Below, piece after piece: positions 13,828-41,911 of a stretch of 64,000 nt of DNA. A model generated the notes under the pieces. The model saw nothing but the letters and a program-made list of their open reading frames with translations, had not been told where the DNA came from and ran no database searches. The position numbers and the translations under genes are program-made. The stretch spans positions 10,325,537-10,389,536 of the forward strand of contig NC_058155.1 of assembly GCF_011075055.1 (NCBI RefSeq). Direction: 5' to 3'. The stretch is from Mangifera indica. Taxonomy: Eukaryota > Streptophyta > Magnoliopsida > Sapindales > Anacardiaceae. Each line of letters opens with the position of its first letter. Within the stretch, counting starts at the first letter, position 1.

Positions 13828-15476
13828 TTTGTACGTGTTTGGGCTTTGAGTATCAAGCCTTTAACTCCGACAAATGAGAGAAGGACGTACTTGCGCAGAA
13901 ATGAGACCAGACTTTTTATACGAAACTTTTATATGGATGAAGTATAAACACAGAAAAGCTTTAAAAGTATCGAGGGGTTCACGCGGGAAGCAACGTAAAC
14001 GGCGAAACCGTGACAGATAAGACCCAATAAAAAGAAGACACGTGGCACATTGCAATGTTAGGTGGGAAGTGGTATCATTGTATAGTGTTGGAGATTCCGT
14101 CCTAAAGTAGAAGAGAGGGATGGAAGAGGTACAGGTACAGGTACAGGTACAGCCTAGTATTAACGGCTAACTAATTTCTAATGTTGAACAGGTGGGATTT
14201 GTTGGTTGGTTGGTTGGTTGTATTTTAGAATGGAAGGGAATGATAACGAGTGGGTCCTTAGTTACTTCGTTGTCTACTTGCCTAGCAAGTTGTAACGGTT
14301 ACTGGGTCGGTAGTTGTTTCCGTTCCTCTTAACATTTCTCGTTCCCGGGCCGTCACCACTTCGGACATGTTAATTGTTTCATGCTTGAATGCCATCCGAT
14401 GAAGAGTGAATAACATTTTCCCACCCAAGTTCTTTTGATATATAGTTTAAGTATATAAATTATGTGTTATCATATAAATGAATATTATTTTTATCTTTAA
14501 TTTAAAATCATTCAATCACACAATAATATATAATATATATTTAAATTATATATTAAAAATATATCCTTTTATTGATGGTTATATTATCCATATATTATTC
14601 CTCCAACTCTCACTCTTAATAAATTCATACCATCAATTGTACCTTTAAACCCATTGATGCATTGCCTGAAGAAAACGATGCATCAACCACATTAAATGCA
14701 ATCATGTATAACCAAATCAAAACATTCAATTATCAACAAACACCGAAAGTTGAACTCAAATGAAGAATGGTTAGGCCCCAATTATTTATTATTACATTTT
14801 GTTGTCATGCTTGTTGGTGATGACAATAGTGGAGGTGACAGGTGGTGGTTAAATAAGAGTTGCAAACATAGATCCAACCCAAACTGAAGTAAAGTAGTGA
14901 GGATCAGAAAAAATAGCTCGTTTCCAAGCTTGCAATGCGATGCAACCATTTTTCATTCTTGAAGCCATGGCAACTAATTGTAAGGATCACCGACTAAACC
15001 ACAACAAATTTGTTGTCTTGAAGCAATTGAGTCATTGATAAATTGATCAAATGAAGGATATTGAGGTAACAATTCTACATAGCAGAATGGTTATCCAAAT
15101 TCCAATATAGCTTGAGAAATTGGCGATGACCGTTAGGTACAAGAGGATTTTGATGGCAAATCCATGCAAGGCAAGAAAGAAATCATTAAGTAAGTTGCTG
15201 GAAATGTATTGCAATAATCCTAAAATCCTTTTCCTAATTAACTGTTCCTAGACAAAAATGAATGGTAACAAACTACCAAATCAAGCTACAAAAGCAGATC
15301 AATAAGTTGACACTTTCAACAACTAAAATCCTGTGAAATTGGTTCGGTCATATGTTACAAACAAAGGAGGTTGCTTTTGCAGCCTCATGAGCTACTCCAA
15401 TTAGCAGAGTTGAAAGCTAAGTGACAGGATGCAGTTAGAACATACCAATTCTGCAGCAAACCAACCCATCATATAA
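13828..15476. other. Spacer upstream of AVT6 and downstream of the HhH gene
   Basis: 13828-14100 is the likely 5' UTR and promoter of the transporter. It is followed by a short GTACAG tandem array, a (TTGG)n run near 14200-14217 and a palindromic AT repeat (14440-14570). 14600-15476 has ordinary composition and probably includes the 3' UTR of the HhH-domain gene. No other coding exon is recognised. Confidence 0.45.
14129..14152. repeat. GTACAG hexamer tandem repeat
   Basis: Four copies of the hexamer GTACAG in a row, about 300 bp upstream of the AVT6 start codon. A possible local slippage product; no known factor site is implied. Confidence 0.9.
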
Positions 15477-26301
<10,825 letters not shown>

Positions 26302-26447
26302 ATTACTGTTAACCTCCGAATCTTCGGTTACTACAGTTTTTCAAATTGTGTTTGCGGAGGGAGTTTTGGGCCAGCGCTTGAACGTTGGGGTGGACTTCAG
26401 ATGGCCCGTTCTCTCCTTGCTGACAGCATTCTAATTTCATCATTTCT

Positions 26448-27180
26448 TTAATTTGAACACTCTGATTAAATTCGAATTGAATCAAATTTGAGTTTAAATT
26501 AGAGTTTGATTTGTAATAATTGAGCTTGAATTCGAGCTTGGGTTCATCAAACTCGTTACAAATAAGCTTGAGCTCAATTTGAGTTTGAGCTTTAACTAAC
26601 TTATTATAAAAATGACATTGTTTTGTATCAAAATTTTTAGTTTATGAGTTTGATGAGTAGTTCAAATTTGAGATTGTTTAATGTTAGCTTGTTTAAGGCT
26701 TGTTCGAATTGAGCTTATGCTCGAACTTAAACAAGCTCAGTTTGAATCTAGTCGTAAACACCATTAATGATTGTTTTAGAAATCAACTTTCAACCAGGAT
26801 AAAATAGGTCTGAGTTGAGTTTGAGTTTACTTAAGTTCCAACAATTGAGTCAAATTTAAGTTTGAATTTGTTACACTTATCTCAAAATTGTTTGAGTTTG
26901 ACATATTTAATTGAATTCAAATTCAACTCAAGTATTAAGTTGAACCGAGTTTTGAGTTTGGTTTAATATTGTAACCAAATAAAAATACTAAAACAACGTT
27001 GTTTTAATGTATATTAATTATATATCATTTTAATCGATTTGTATTAAAATATTCTAAACTTACAAACTTTATAAATTAAACAACCTTAAAACTTGAGTTT
27101 AAAAATATTTAACTTCTAACTTTAAATTAACTTAAATTAAACTCGTTTCGAGCTTATTCAAACAAGTATATTTGTCTCAT
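26448..27180. repeat. Two adjacent degenerate repeats, family c
   Basis: Two units (about 26448-26760 and 26800-27180) rich in GAGCTTGAATTCGAGCTTGG-like words. The second unit has a perfect 16-bp palindrome AAAACAACGTTGTTTT at 26990-27005. Confidence 0.55.
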
Positions 27181-27999
27181 TTCTCATCCATCCTAAACCA
27201 ATGGTCCAAGTGCACCCACATACATGAATTTATGATTAATATCCGGTAATGTATGACATTCTTATTTATAACTCAAATTCAAATAAATCAGAAGATTGTA
27301 AATTTATTATAATAAAATAATGTATATATATATTTAATATATAATTTAAATATATATATATATATATATGTTATATCATTATCATATAATAAAATGATTT
27401 TAAATTAAAAATAAAATAATATTTAATTATATAATAATATATTATTTATATTTTTAAATTATATACAAATTATACTATTTAATTTATTAGTACCACTTGA
27501 TTTAGGACGAACAAGTAATTAGTTGATATCATGCAATTGGTGGTTCGCAGTTACTGGAATCGACGAGTCCGTTACGGACACAAGCATCAATTGGAGACTT
27601 TGTCAAGGGAACAGGTGACGAAAACGTTAAACAAATGTATCATCTAAAACAATTAAAGTAAATGAGAAATAAGAAAAATGAATTTGTGTAAAGAAAGAAG
27701 AAGAATTTATCATCTTTCTAATATCATTGTGCAGGTCTTATTCATTTGGCGTTTACCCAAGAAGCCTTCATTCTGTTGTGAGCCCGACTGCAGATGCCGG
27801 CGTGTAACACTAACACGTGACCTGGTCACTCAGTCAGTCAGTCAGATAGCTGCGTTGACGCGTCTGCATCATCCTTATAAAAAAATAATAATAATAACAA
27901 GGATGCACAATATAATTTTATTGGTAAAAAATAAATTGAATTGTAACATTATATATATTACAACAACTAAATGCATATATGGTTAGGTTAATTATTGGG

Positions 28000-28340
28000 G
28001 TTGATATGAATTGAGATGACTCTGAATCATTTGAGTTCAATTTAAATAAAAAATAATTAATTTTAATTTATAATTTAAATTTATGATTTATTAATAAAAT
28101 AACATTATTTAACATAATTTGAATCGAAATACTAATTAAGTTTGAATCAGATTGAGCCATTTATTCAATTCGAGAGTCAAACCAAATTGAACTTTTTGTA
28201 ACTCGAGTTCAGTTAAGTTTTAAAACAAACTAAATCTTTTATCTTTAACTAGATTTTTATTCAAAATAAACAAATTCGAATCGAATAAAATTAAACTAAA
28301 CCAATTTTTAAACTTGAGCTAACTCAATTTAGATATAACC
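28000..28340. repeat. Degenerate repeat, family c
   Basis: It has the same word usage (GAATCATTTGAGTTCAATTT at the left, AACTTGAGCTAACTCAATTT at the right) around AATAAAATAACATTATTTAA. More decayed than the other copies. Confidence 0.4.
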
Positions 28341-29271
28341 CTTAGTTAGTTTGAGGGACAAATGATTTAAATCTCAAAGTTTGGGAATATAAATTCCAAA
28401 TTTATTGATGACATATTAATACCAAACATTTTTATTAATTTAATTATTCATTTTGAGCAATCATCAACACTTTTGAAAATGAAGCTAGTTTTAATCATTT
28501 ACTTAACCATATTTATTTTTTTTCTTTTTAATAATGGAGAACAAGTAAATATAATTTAATAAAAAATTGTTATATGTACGTAATTTTAAATATTTTATTA
28601 ATACTTAAAGTAATATTATATATATATAAATTATATAAATTTATTCATATAATTTAATATAATAATATTTAATTAAATAATTTTAAAATGAAATATAAAA
28701 TATAAAATAATTTTATATGTATAATTTTATGTATAAATAATAATGTGTTATTATATAATTAGATAATTTAAAATTATAAATAAAACAAAATTTAATTATA
28801 TAATAACATATTATTATTTATATATAAAATTTTATATATTATTGATATATATAATTTTATTAAAAAATATATTATTATATAATAAGTTATCTTACGTTTA
28901 TATAATTTTTGTACACGTGTAGTTTAATTTATTAAAAATATAAGTCGTTAAAAATTAAAGGAAGGGCTGTAAAAAATATTTACACCTAGCGGTAGTACGC
29001 TAGAGGGAGTAGCTGTAAGGCTGCACGCGTATCAAATAACGCTTCAGTTAGCTCATGCTTCTCCGGCTCTGCGAAATTAAATTAACAGAATCCCATTCAA
29101 AATAAGCATTGGTGAGCCAGCCAGTCAGGCAGACGACAAAACTAATTTCACAAGCCACACTAAGAACCGACCGAGACAGAGAGACAGATAGTCATCGTCA
29201 TTCTCAACGTCGTCGCTTTGGCTGCCTCTGTTACTTTTATCTGTCGTTGAGGATTTTGCATTCCTTCAGAA

Positions 29272-33323
<4,052 letters not shown>

Positions 33324-34860
33324 CTGATTAGAATCCACCAAAAACGAAAAAACACTTCCCTTTTTTTCTAGTTATGAAGGAGGTGAAAAGCCTCAAGAAG
33401 ATGCTGTTTGTGCGTTAGTAAACATTGCTGTGTAGAATTTGTATGTTTAGGGTGCTAATGCAAACTTGTAATCACAATCAATTTTACTTGCTCTGAGGAC
33501 TTTATTCTTCTCTTTACCCAAAAGCCTTGTTAAATGAAGTTTAATTTTAGAGTTGAGTTGGGATTTTATTGGTCTAAAATTTAAAAGTCGAGTGAATGAA
33601 TATGTACCGCCCAAACTTTGCTGAAGTAACAGTTTTTCACCTTTTAATATTGAAAGGTTCATTTACCCATTTGTTATTCTAAGGGTGGACTCAAATCAAA
33701 CACTTGACTCGAATTGATGTTTGGCTTGATTCGAGTTGAAGTTTCAATTTGACAACTTGGTAATGATATTTATTATCTTGTCAATAATATTATTCATCCA
33801 ATCGATAATACTATATGTGGTTATACCCAACAGACACAGCTTCTAAACAAATAGGACAGTCTTTCTCTGGGTTTGAAGCCCCTATCATCTCTTCCTGCAC
33901 CGCCCTAACACCTACTGATGTGGCCACATTCTATGTACTGGGTCACAAAAATCCATCATCCGCAGAACGCCATGGGTAGAATTCATGAATAACCAAGTCC
34001 ATTGTAATTGGCGCGAATTTCAGGTAATCTGGGGGTCACTTTGAATCCACTGAACCTGCTGGTAGACATGGTATGCCAAACTTTGCAGGGAGTCAACTTG
34101 TGGTAGTTGAGCATTTGAGGATTACATTGATAAGTCAGCTATGTTAGGTTAAACTGATTGGAAGCCACTGGGGCATAAAATTCGGCCCGTAGGGTGAAGT
34201 GGCACTCCTTGCGAGAAAGAATGTCAAGCAAGAATTGATGAATACCCTGGTAAGATAAAAAGTTGCCACCTTGCCATTGATTAATAGCGACTGATGAAGC
34301 TTTAATTTGGTTCAAGCTCATTATCAGGCCTCAGCTGCTAACATTAGTCACCCAAATCAATGAGATATCTAAAAGATTTTACGTCCTAAAATGGAAATTT
34401 AAAGACTTCTAAACGAAAGCAAATCAACAATTCACTGCAGTAAAATGGAGCTAAGAATGAATGCAAATAAATTGAAACATCATCTCAATCATACAACTTT
34501 CCAGTTCAATCTACAAGACACTTTGTTATAAGAATAATTTCTGGAAAACAATCATGACAAAGGAGAAAAAAAAAATACTTCACACATTCTACCTCTAATC
34601 TACAAGGCCAATTGAACACAATCATGACTAATGAAAGTCTCTTTTTGTTGCTGAATATACAAATGCTTTGTGATTCTACCAAGTCGCATTCTTCAGTTAA
34701 AAGTTTGAAGAACAAGCAGTAAGGAGCCGAGAACCTATACAACTGTTCCTTTCTTTTTCTATTTCCTTTTCTTTTCTAAATGACATAAAATGTGCAGTCA
34801 ACTTGAAACTTTTGGATTCTCTGTTAGCAGGACCTTCAGCCCCCTCATGCTTCCAATTTA
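33324..34860. other. Spacer between convergent SQE and bHLH genes
   Basis: Contains the 3' UTRs of both genes, which meet tail to tail. A short family-c remnant lies at about 33685-33770. No coding exon is recognised; the small open frames lack domains. Confidence 0.5.
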
Positions 34861-36868
34861 TCAGAGCTCTGATTTCGATGGCCCTGCTCAAAACAAAGAA
34901 TTTTCAGATAAGAAAATGGTGAGGGAAAATTTACCATCGACTTTAGTACTTGCTCATTACCATGTGACCCCAGACTGTCAACAGCTGAACCGGATTCTAA
35001 CCCCATTTGGAAAAGACTCTGGAGCTCAGGGTCTAACATTGACTGTAAAGATAAAAGAATGTAAAGTCTTAATCATTTCTGACCAGCAACGAGCAAAATA
35101 TGTGCATAGTATGATACAAAAAACTTTGATTTACCTGATGCAAGGGAGGAAATTGTGGATTAGCAGTTGGGATACTTGGCACGGTTCCTTGGACAATTCC
35201 ATGAGAGTAAGGTTGAGAGGAGTTCATTCCAGAACTGAATCCGAAAATAGCAGCACCCCCACTTCGCGAATGGAGAAACTACACAAAAGATAACTTCGAA
35301 TTCAACTAAAACTAATCATTTAGAAGATGATTAATGAAAATAAAACAATTTTCATATTTTAAGCACCATTTGGAACCTTTTTACTTACATCTTTGGACAG
35401 AATCCTTTCTATATCAATATTCAGTTCAGGATTGACAGTGGCAAGTTTCATTGAAAGAAACTGTAACAGCAAAGCAAAGCAAGCACAAAGTTTGTCAATT
35501 ATGTAGAACAATTACCAAAGGAATACCCCGTTAATATAATGAATCAATAATCGTCTGATAATTTTCGTTATCAATCCCAGAATTTAGTATAGTTTGCTAT
35601 CATAGCAAAGTACCTCCAACAAACAAGAAATTAAATAAACTTACCTCAACCTGTTGTTGCAGTGACTGCACATAATTGATAATTTCATCAAGCATGACTG
35701 CCTTACCAGTGATCTAAAACAAAACAAAACAAAAAAATCAATTGGTTAAAGAAATAAAAATTAGAGAAATGACAGTTGATTGACAACTTAGGCTTCATCT
35801 GTTACCTTATTGCATCCAGGAACAAGTTCTTGAAGCAGTCTCATCCGCTCGCTAATCTTTTCCCTTCTCACCTGCAAGCATGTCAATCAGTTCAACCAAG
35901 AGATAAACCACAGCATTCAGTTAGACTGATTTTGTTAATAGTAGGATGTACCCTCTCTGCAAGGCTGTGACTATTTGTAGCCTGACCCCTTTTGGCTCTC
36001 ACATGAATGTATTCTTTAGGAGCCTCTGCACTATTAGAACTGTCTTTAGCTTGTTTAGCTGCTTGTTTACCACGCGAATTTGCACCTATGCTTTGCTCCA
36101 TTTTTGGTTTCTTCTCATCTTGTTCCTTCACAATACCAAGACTCTCACCAGAGGGATCATTTTGATGCTCTTTGTCACCATTCTACAAAGAATAACAAAG
36201 GAATTAACTCAGAAAGGATTTCTAAATAAAAGGATCCAAATCTTCCTTTTCAGGATTGGATGCAACTGTACCTTTTCGGGATTGGAAGGAGAACTTGACT
36301 CAGGTGTTCGCTTCCTTGCCTTTCCATTGGTTGAAGTTCCTATGGCTGCCTCTTCGGAGATTTGATGGTCCTCAAAAGATTGTGCTACATTTGCTGAATT
36401 CCTCTTATTGCCACTCTCCTTACTCGGAGTAAAATTTGGAGAGCACCCACTGCTAGTAATATGTGCAGTCTCGGGTAAGCCAAAGGAGCTAACCATTTCT
36501 GAGAAGTTTCCACTTCCAAAGCCTGGAATCTTTGGTACAAGCTCAACAAAACTGGGATCAGATGAATACTGAGCTAAGTTGGAGGTGCTACTAATTCCCT
36601 GGTTTTCCATTACAACAGCGTAAGGAGAAGTAGCAAACTGACAATGAGAAACCATTGAAGAAACTCCAAAATTTTCACCATGACTTAAAGAAACAACTGG
36701 ATCCCAACCAGAACCAAAAAAATGGTCTGCTCCACTTGAAGACTTATACATGGACATTGAGTTCAGTGACATTCCTGAAACCTTTGTATTCATCCCTGAA
36801 GATGGGCAATTCATAACACACTCATTTCTGTTCTGACTTCCTGCATCATTATTATCACCAACATCCAT
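34861..36868 (-). CDS. bHLH49: bHLH transcription factor, bHLH49/CIB type
   Basis: Basic helix-loop-helix regulator of the subgroup containing bHLH49, bHLH62, bHLH78 and CIB proteins, which bind E/G-box DNA in the nucleus. Coding exons: 36272-36868, 35952-36182, 35806-35871, 35645-35713, 35389-35460, 35135-35278, 34961-35042, 34861-34883; phases close to 427 aa. The basic region [20 protein letters not shown] includes the DNA-contact residues H271, E275 and R279. The helices continue through [20 protein letters not shown] and [18 protein letters not shown]. The N-terminal half ([30 protein letters not shown]) is the pattern I associate with bHLH49, moderately sure. The last exon has only 23 nt and encodes the conserved end PSKSEL. 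The preceding 77-nt intron has no stop in frame, so its retention would give a longer, different tail. Confidence 0.92.
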
Positions 36869-38330
36869 ACTTTCTTCTCAAAACTTAAACCCAAAGGAAT
36901 AGAACTATCTATTACTGACACAAACCCTATCAATGGTTGGCCTAGAAGAGGACTAAAATAGATATCACACAGAAGCAAGCAGCTGGTATATAAAACTAAA
37001 GGCAAAGTGGAGTTTGAGCAAATTTAGCACGGGGATATCTTGCACGACTCAACAAGGAACAAATAACACTGGCAGCTTTATAGGGCTGATGGGATGTTAA
37101 AGTAAAAGAAATCCCCCATAGCAGCATCGCACAGGCACAAAGTAAAGGAGAAATCCAATCTATCAGGCATAATATCTAACGAGCATCAGCTTGCTTACTT
37201 CATCTTTCAAAAACCCTAGGGTCAAATCTACTCTGATAAGCAAGTTAAAAGAGGAAACACTTCACAACGACAAGAAAGTGAACCTTTCAGAGCATAAAGT
37301 AAACATAGACAAACTATAGCTTAGCTAAGTAACAGCTCACCAGACTAAGAAAAAGAAAGCAGATTCCCTTTTTCTCTTTTGCTTATAGGAGAAATTTTTT
37401 TCCACATTCTCCACTTAATTACACACCAATGGCATTGATTGATGTTAGTAGGCTTTGAATCTCTTCAACTGAAACCCAATTGCAGAGGATCACAAGGTTT
37501 GAGCAATTGATATGAAAATGAACGAGGTGTTTGAAGCAGTTTAACCAGGTAAAAGGAAAGTCTAGTTGTTCAAGTTTTGAATCAAGTCCCAACAACTTTC
37601 GAGACCCCCTTAAAAAAAGGAGGTTGAAGAAACCCTTTTGAGGTATTCCCAGATAGGCACCTAAAAAAGGCCAAAAAGCATCAAATTCTACTTAAATTGT
37701 GCAAATACTGAAATGGGAAAATTTTCATTTCACAGCCCCTGACGTGGGTGTTTGATGGAACCTCAAAGAGTATCAAAATGCTTGCTTAAATTTGACAAAG
37801 ACAAACCAAATTCCCTGATTAGGAACTTGAACAAACAACAAAGACAGCATCAAATTCCCACTTTTATAGATCACATGAAAATACAGAGCTCAAATCACAC
37901 ATTGCACAAAACAGTCAGAGTAAGTGTGAGAAAAAGAGGGAGTCTTTGCTTACCTGCCCAAGCTAACAGATGATATGTGTGATTTTAAAAGACAAAATTA
38001 ACTACTGCAAACTGCCCTTGTTTGCTAAATTATTACACAACCTTATCTCTTTTCTTACCTTACTTTACTCCCTGTAATATTTTTATCATCATATACATCT
38101 CTCTCTCTGTCCTAATTTTTTAATAGTTTATCTTACGAGAGATTGGAGAGGTTCTTCTTGAAGTTGAAAAACCCCAAGCTTAAGCTTGCTTCTTTAACAT
38201 GAAACTTTTTATATATTTTTTTTTTTTTACTGACACATTTGCCAACCATTCCAACACACCTCTCTTCGCTGTTACACACTCATTTTTCTCAGTGACAACA
38301 AACCCACCCTTCATTCCTTTTGAGAATAAT
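36869..38330 (-). promoter_or_regulatory. bHLH gene 5' UTR and promoter region, with a likely leader intron
   Basis: On the minus strand, GGGCAG followed by GTAAGCAAAG around 37953 looks like a donor site in the 5' leader. Pyrimidine-rich acceptor candidates (TTTTAG, TTCTAG) lie near 36950-36980, shortly before the start codon. A leader intron of about 1 kb is therefore likely but unproven. An overlapping upstream frame (36811-37005, minus) could matter for translation only if it is in the mature leader. Confidence 0.4.
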
Positions 38331-41310
38331 ACTCATTAAGCTGTACCTAAGCTCCATCACTTTCTATGATCAACTTGATACACTTTTTCCCTACCAAATC
38401 TCCCTTCAACACTCAATCTGTGGGTTATATTTGTCCCTACCGAACAAAGATGCCTTGTGTTTACTGCCTTTCATTTTGACAACTCATCAAAGATACTGTA
38501 ATTCTGAAGCATACTACATTTTTTTATGTTTTCTTAATTACTTAATCTCTGCAACAATCTTTTTCCCGTTTTTACTTTGACTTATGACAAACATAAGGAA
38601 TAATGGAATCTAATCATCTATTTACCTTCTTGTCCCGTTACAGTTTCCAGCTGTAAACAGTTCCTCTATCAATCAACCTCCATGGTCAAACCTTATTCTC
38701 TGGTCAACTACAAGTCTAGTTGTAATCTTAGCTGGATTAATCTAATTATTGCGGATTTAACGCCTAATTGGCTCCCAAATTCACCATCCACGTTTTCATT
38801 CTCAGCTTCTCTGATGTCGATGCATGGATGAGACCTTCTTCCACTTCATCACATGCCTGGTCAAAAACAATACAATACGCAGATATTTTGATTGTGATGC
38901 CTGACTCCAGTCTTTATCTTTTTTTCCTAAAGGAGAAATCTTTACTTTGTTCAAGTTGAACCCACTGAAGTAAACAGATAATCGGTTTCATAATTACTCT
39001 ATTTGATATCAAGTTTGATCTCAATATACTGATAATAGAATTCAAATTAATATTCTTTTGTTTGGATACATCATCTTTATCATTCAAACTATTTTGATAA
39101 TTTTAATAAAATATTACTCAAATCAAAGACAGTCTTAAAGCCCGTCATTAGTGAATGAACTGTACCTAGAACATGTTATATTTAATTTTAATAAACCTGT
39201 CACGCGTGAGGGTTGGAGATCTAAGTTTCCAGTGTTGTGGTCCTCCTCCTAATTAGCAGAAGAAAGCAATGATGAGATGAAAGCTAAGTTATGTTCATAA
39301 TTTATGTTTATGCATTTACTAATTATACTTTTATAACTTCAATCACTTCCTTAAACTACAACTCATAATTAATCATTTAATCTTGGAACCCTAAATTCAG
39401 CCAATGGAAACTAAATGTAACCAGCATGCGCAGAAGATGAGTAATCATAATGGGCTTCCTTTTATTTTAATAGTAAAAAAATGCAGAAAGGCTGCAGTTA
39501 TGGAAGCTGAAAACAATGATGCTTCTTATTCGATCGAGCCCATCAGGGATAAGACTGAGAATACAATCATTCCAAGCCATTGATGTTTCCACATAAACAA
39601 GTTTTACCATTGCACTGCTCTCCGTGAAAATGGTACGATTTCATTCATTCACCAGAAAATCCTTGCCATCAACACACCTACTCCATATATGTCTTCCTGC
39701 CCAAGGATCAGCCTCGTAAAAGCAACATATATATATATATATATATAAAAGTGAGCGAATCACATTTTTACACCCGATGTTTGGCTTAAGAGTTCTCCAC
39801 CCCTTGATATCATAAAACATTCAAAAAAAATCTAATATCGTAAATCAATGTTTTTAAAACTGAATTAAATTATTCGATTCAACTGATTAAACCATGAATC
39901 GCTCTATAACCTGATTCGGTTTATATATAAATATTGATTTACTTAAAATTTGGTAAATTCGTTAAACCAAAAAAAACTATTTATAATTGATTTTTTTTGT
40001 TTATGTAATGAAGTGTTAATTATTTAATTAACATATTTGAAATTATATTTTGTATGTTTTATATTTAAAAATTATGATAAATATTTGATAATATTTAAGA
40101 AATATATAATAATTTGACAATAAATTGAATTGACCGAACCATAAACCAACAAGATAATCGATTTAATTATTGGTCTGATTTTAGAAATACTGTATAAATA
40201 AAAGATTACTTTGTCAAAGGTGCATAGACTATAATCACCGTATTATCCATAATTATTTCACTTTCTGGAATTTATTTATGACCCCTTACAAAATGTAATT
40301 AATAGTATCTACATTTTAAAACAAACCTACAAATTTTTGTTAGCAATTAAAATTACATCTCTATACCTAGTTATTCTTTTACATAAAGATCACATTTGGA
40401 TCGGACTTCTCTCACTTTGCCTTGAACCCAATGCTTGCAATGAACAAAGCACAACTTTGTCTACAGAATGGTGTCGGTGTCGGATCAAAGCCTAGTGACT
40501 CAAAAGAGACCTCATCAGCAACTGTAGATACATTTGAAAGTGATACTATAACAGAGTTTCAGAGACTATAACAAATATTTAAAGACAAGAGTCAAGTGTC
40601 TAACCTAGCACTACAGATATGCTTACCACGGTATCACCAATCAAAGAACAAAGACTGCCTTAAACAAGTATTGTAGGAAAAATTAGACCAAACATAAAGT
40701 ATACAAGTTTTGTCTTTGACCTGAAAAGGACAAGACTTCCTAGTAAGTTGAAGTAGGATATGAAGGTTCTTAGATGTATCAAGAAAAACTACTTTAGAAG
40801 AAACGGTAAGTGACAGTGAATCTAATATAGTCATGGGAAGAGAATTATTCTTATTTTCGGAAGCATCACAAAATGGCTTTCTCGCGTATGATCTCAATTT
40901 CAAAAGGGTTGTTTAATCTTTTTAAAAATTTTACCGTTTTTTTTTTTAATTTTACAAAATAAAAAAAGATGATTTTAGATTTTTTTTTTTTCATTATTGG
41001 AGTTAAAATTTATACGTTTAGGAGTTTAAAATGTTTTTGATCAAACTTTGGGTAGTCAATGAATTTTACTCAATCAAAGTCTGTGTAATGTTATTCAATT
41101 ATTGAACATAATCATGAGTTGTAGTCCAAAAAAAATGATAACGAGTTTGGAAACCCAACAAATTCAGTCCTTTACCTGCAAACTTAAAAATAAATAAATA
41201 AATAGATAAAAAATAAAGAGCAACGTAGATCTTGTGGATCTTTTCATATTGCCCCCACTCCTCTTAGGAAGGTCTCTAACTATTGGCTTCACAACTTAAA
41301 ATAAATCAAA
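38331..41310. other. Intergenic spacer
   Basis: AT-rich with scattered short open frames but no domain. A TA microsatellite is at 39726-39748. The words GAATCACATTTTTACACCCG and TTGGCTTAAGAG near 39757-39792 resemble 1322-1362, suggesting another low-copy repeat. No gene is recognised. Confidence 0.45.
39726..39748. repeat. (AT)n microsatellite
   Basis: About 11 AT dinucleotides; a simple repeat. Confidence 0.95.
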
Positions 41311-41911
41311 GGCCAAAAGACTTATTCCCATCAAATGTATAGTAAAATTCCAAACTTTCATCCTTTAATTTTTTAAAATTTAAATATCAACTCATAATCA
41401 AATTTTTGTTAAAAATTTCAATTAAAATTAGAGATAAAACCATCATTTACTAAAAAAATTTAAAAATTCAAGTTTTATCATATTTTCCTCATTCAAGTTT
41501 ATAAACTTATAAATTTTTCTCAACCCAAAATTTAAAAACTAATAAATACACCTCAAGGGTTTTGTTCCTTTTCTCTTCGATGTTAATTCGTTGTTTGTAA
41601 TGGTTGACTGTCCTCTCTCTAGTCACTTTCCCTCAGACGGTGAATCGGTGCGAAGAAAAAAGGAACAAACTCTTGAGTGATATTTATTAATTCTTAAACT
41701 TTAAATTAGAGAAAAATTATAAATTTTTTAAACATGGAGAGAAAAATATAATAAAATTTTAAAATTTTTTAATAAATAATAATTTTACCTATAACTTTAA
41801 TTGAAAATTTTAATAGAAATTTAATTATAAATGAATATTTGATTTTTTAAAAATTAGAGGATAAAAGTTTGAGATTTCACTATACTTTGGGTGGGAATAA
41901 ATGTTTCGGCC
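41311..41911. mobile_element. Foldback MITE with perfect 9-bp target duplication (family a)
   Basis: A 601-bp near-complete inverted repeat. The left end is GGCCAAAAGACTTATTCCCA and the right end is its diverged complement ...GGGTGGGAATAAATGTTTCGGCC. It is flanked on both sides by TAAATCAAA (41302-41310 and 41912-41920). A 9-bp duplication with long terminal inverted repeats is typical of Mutator-like elements. It has no transposase and is therefore non-autonomous. Confidence 0.9.

Larger units (their letters stand above)
26302..29271. other. Spacer between divergent HhH and squalene monooxygenase genes
   Basis: This is the shared upstream region of two divergently transcribed genes. It holds several repeat-family-c stretches, palindromic AT repeats (27313-27480 and 28600-28870) and a short TCAG tandem run near 27830. 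The last 250 bases or so are the probable squalene monooxygenase promoter and 5' UTR. No gene is seen inside. Confidence 0.5.
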
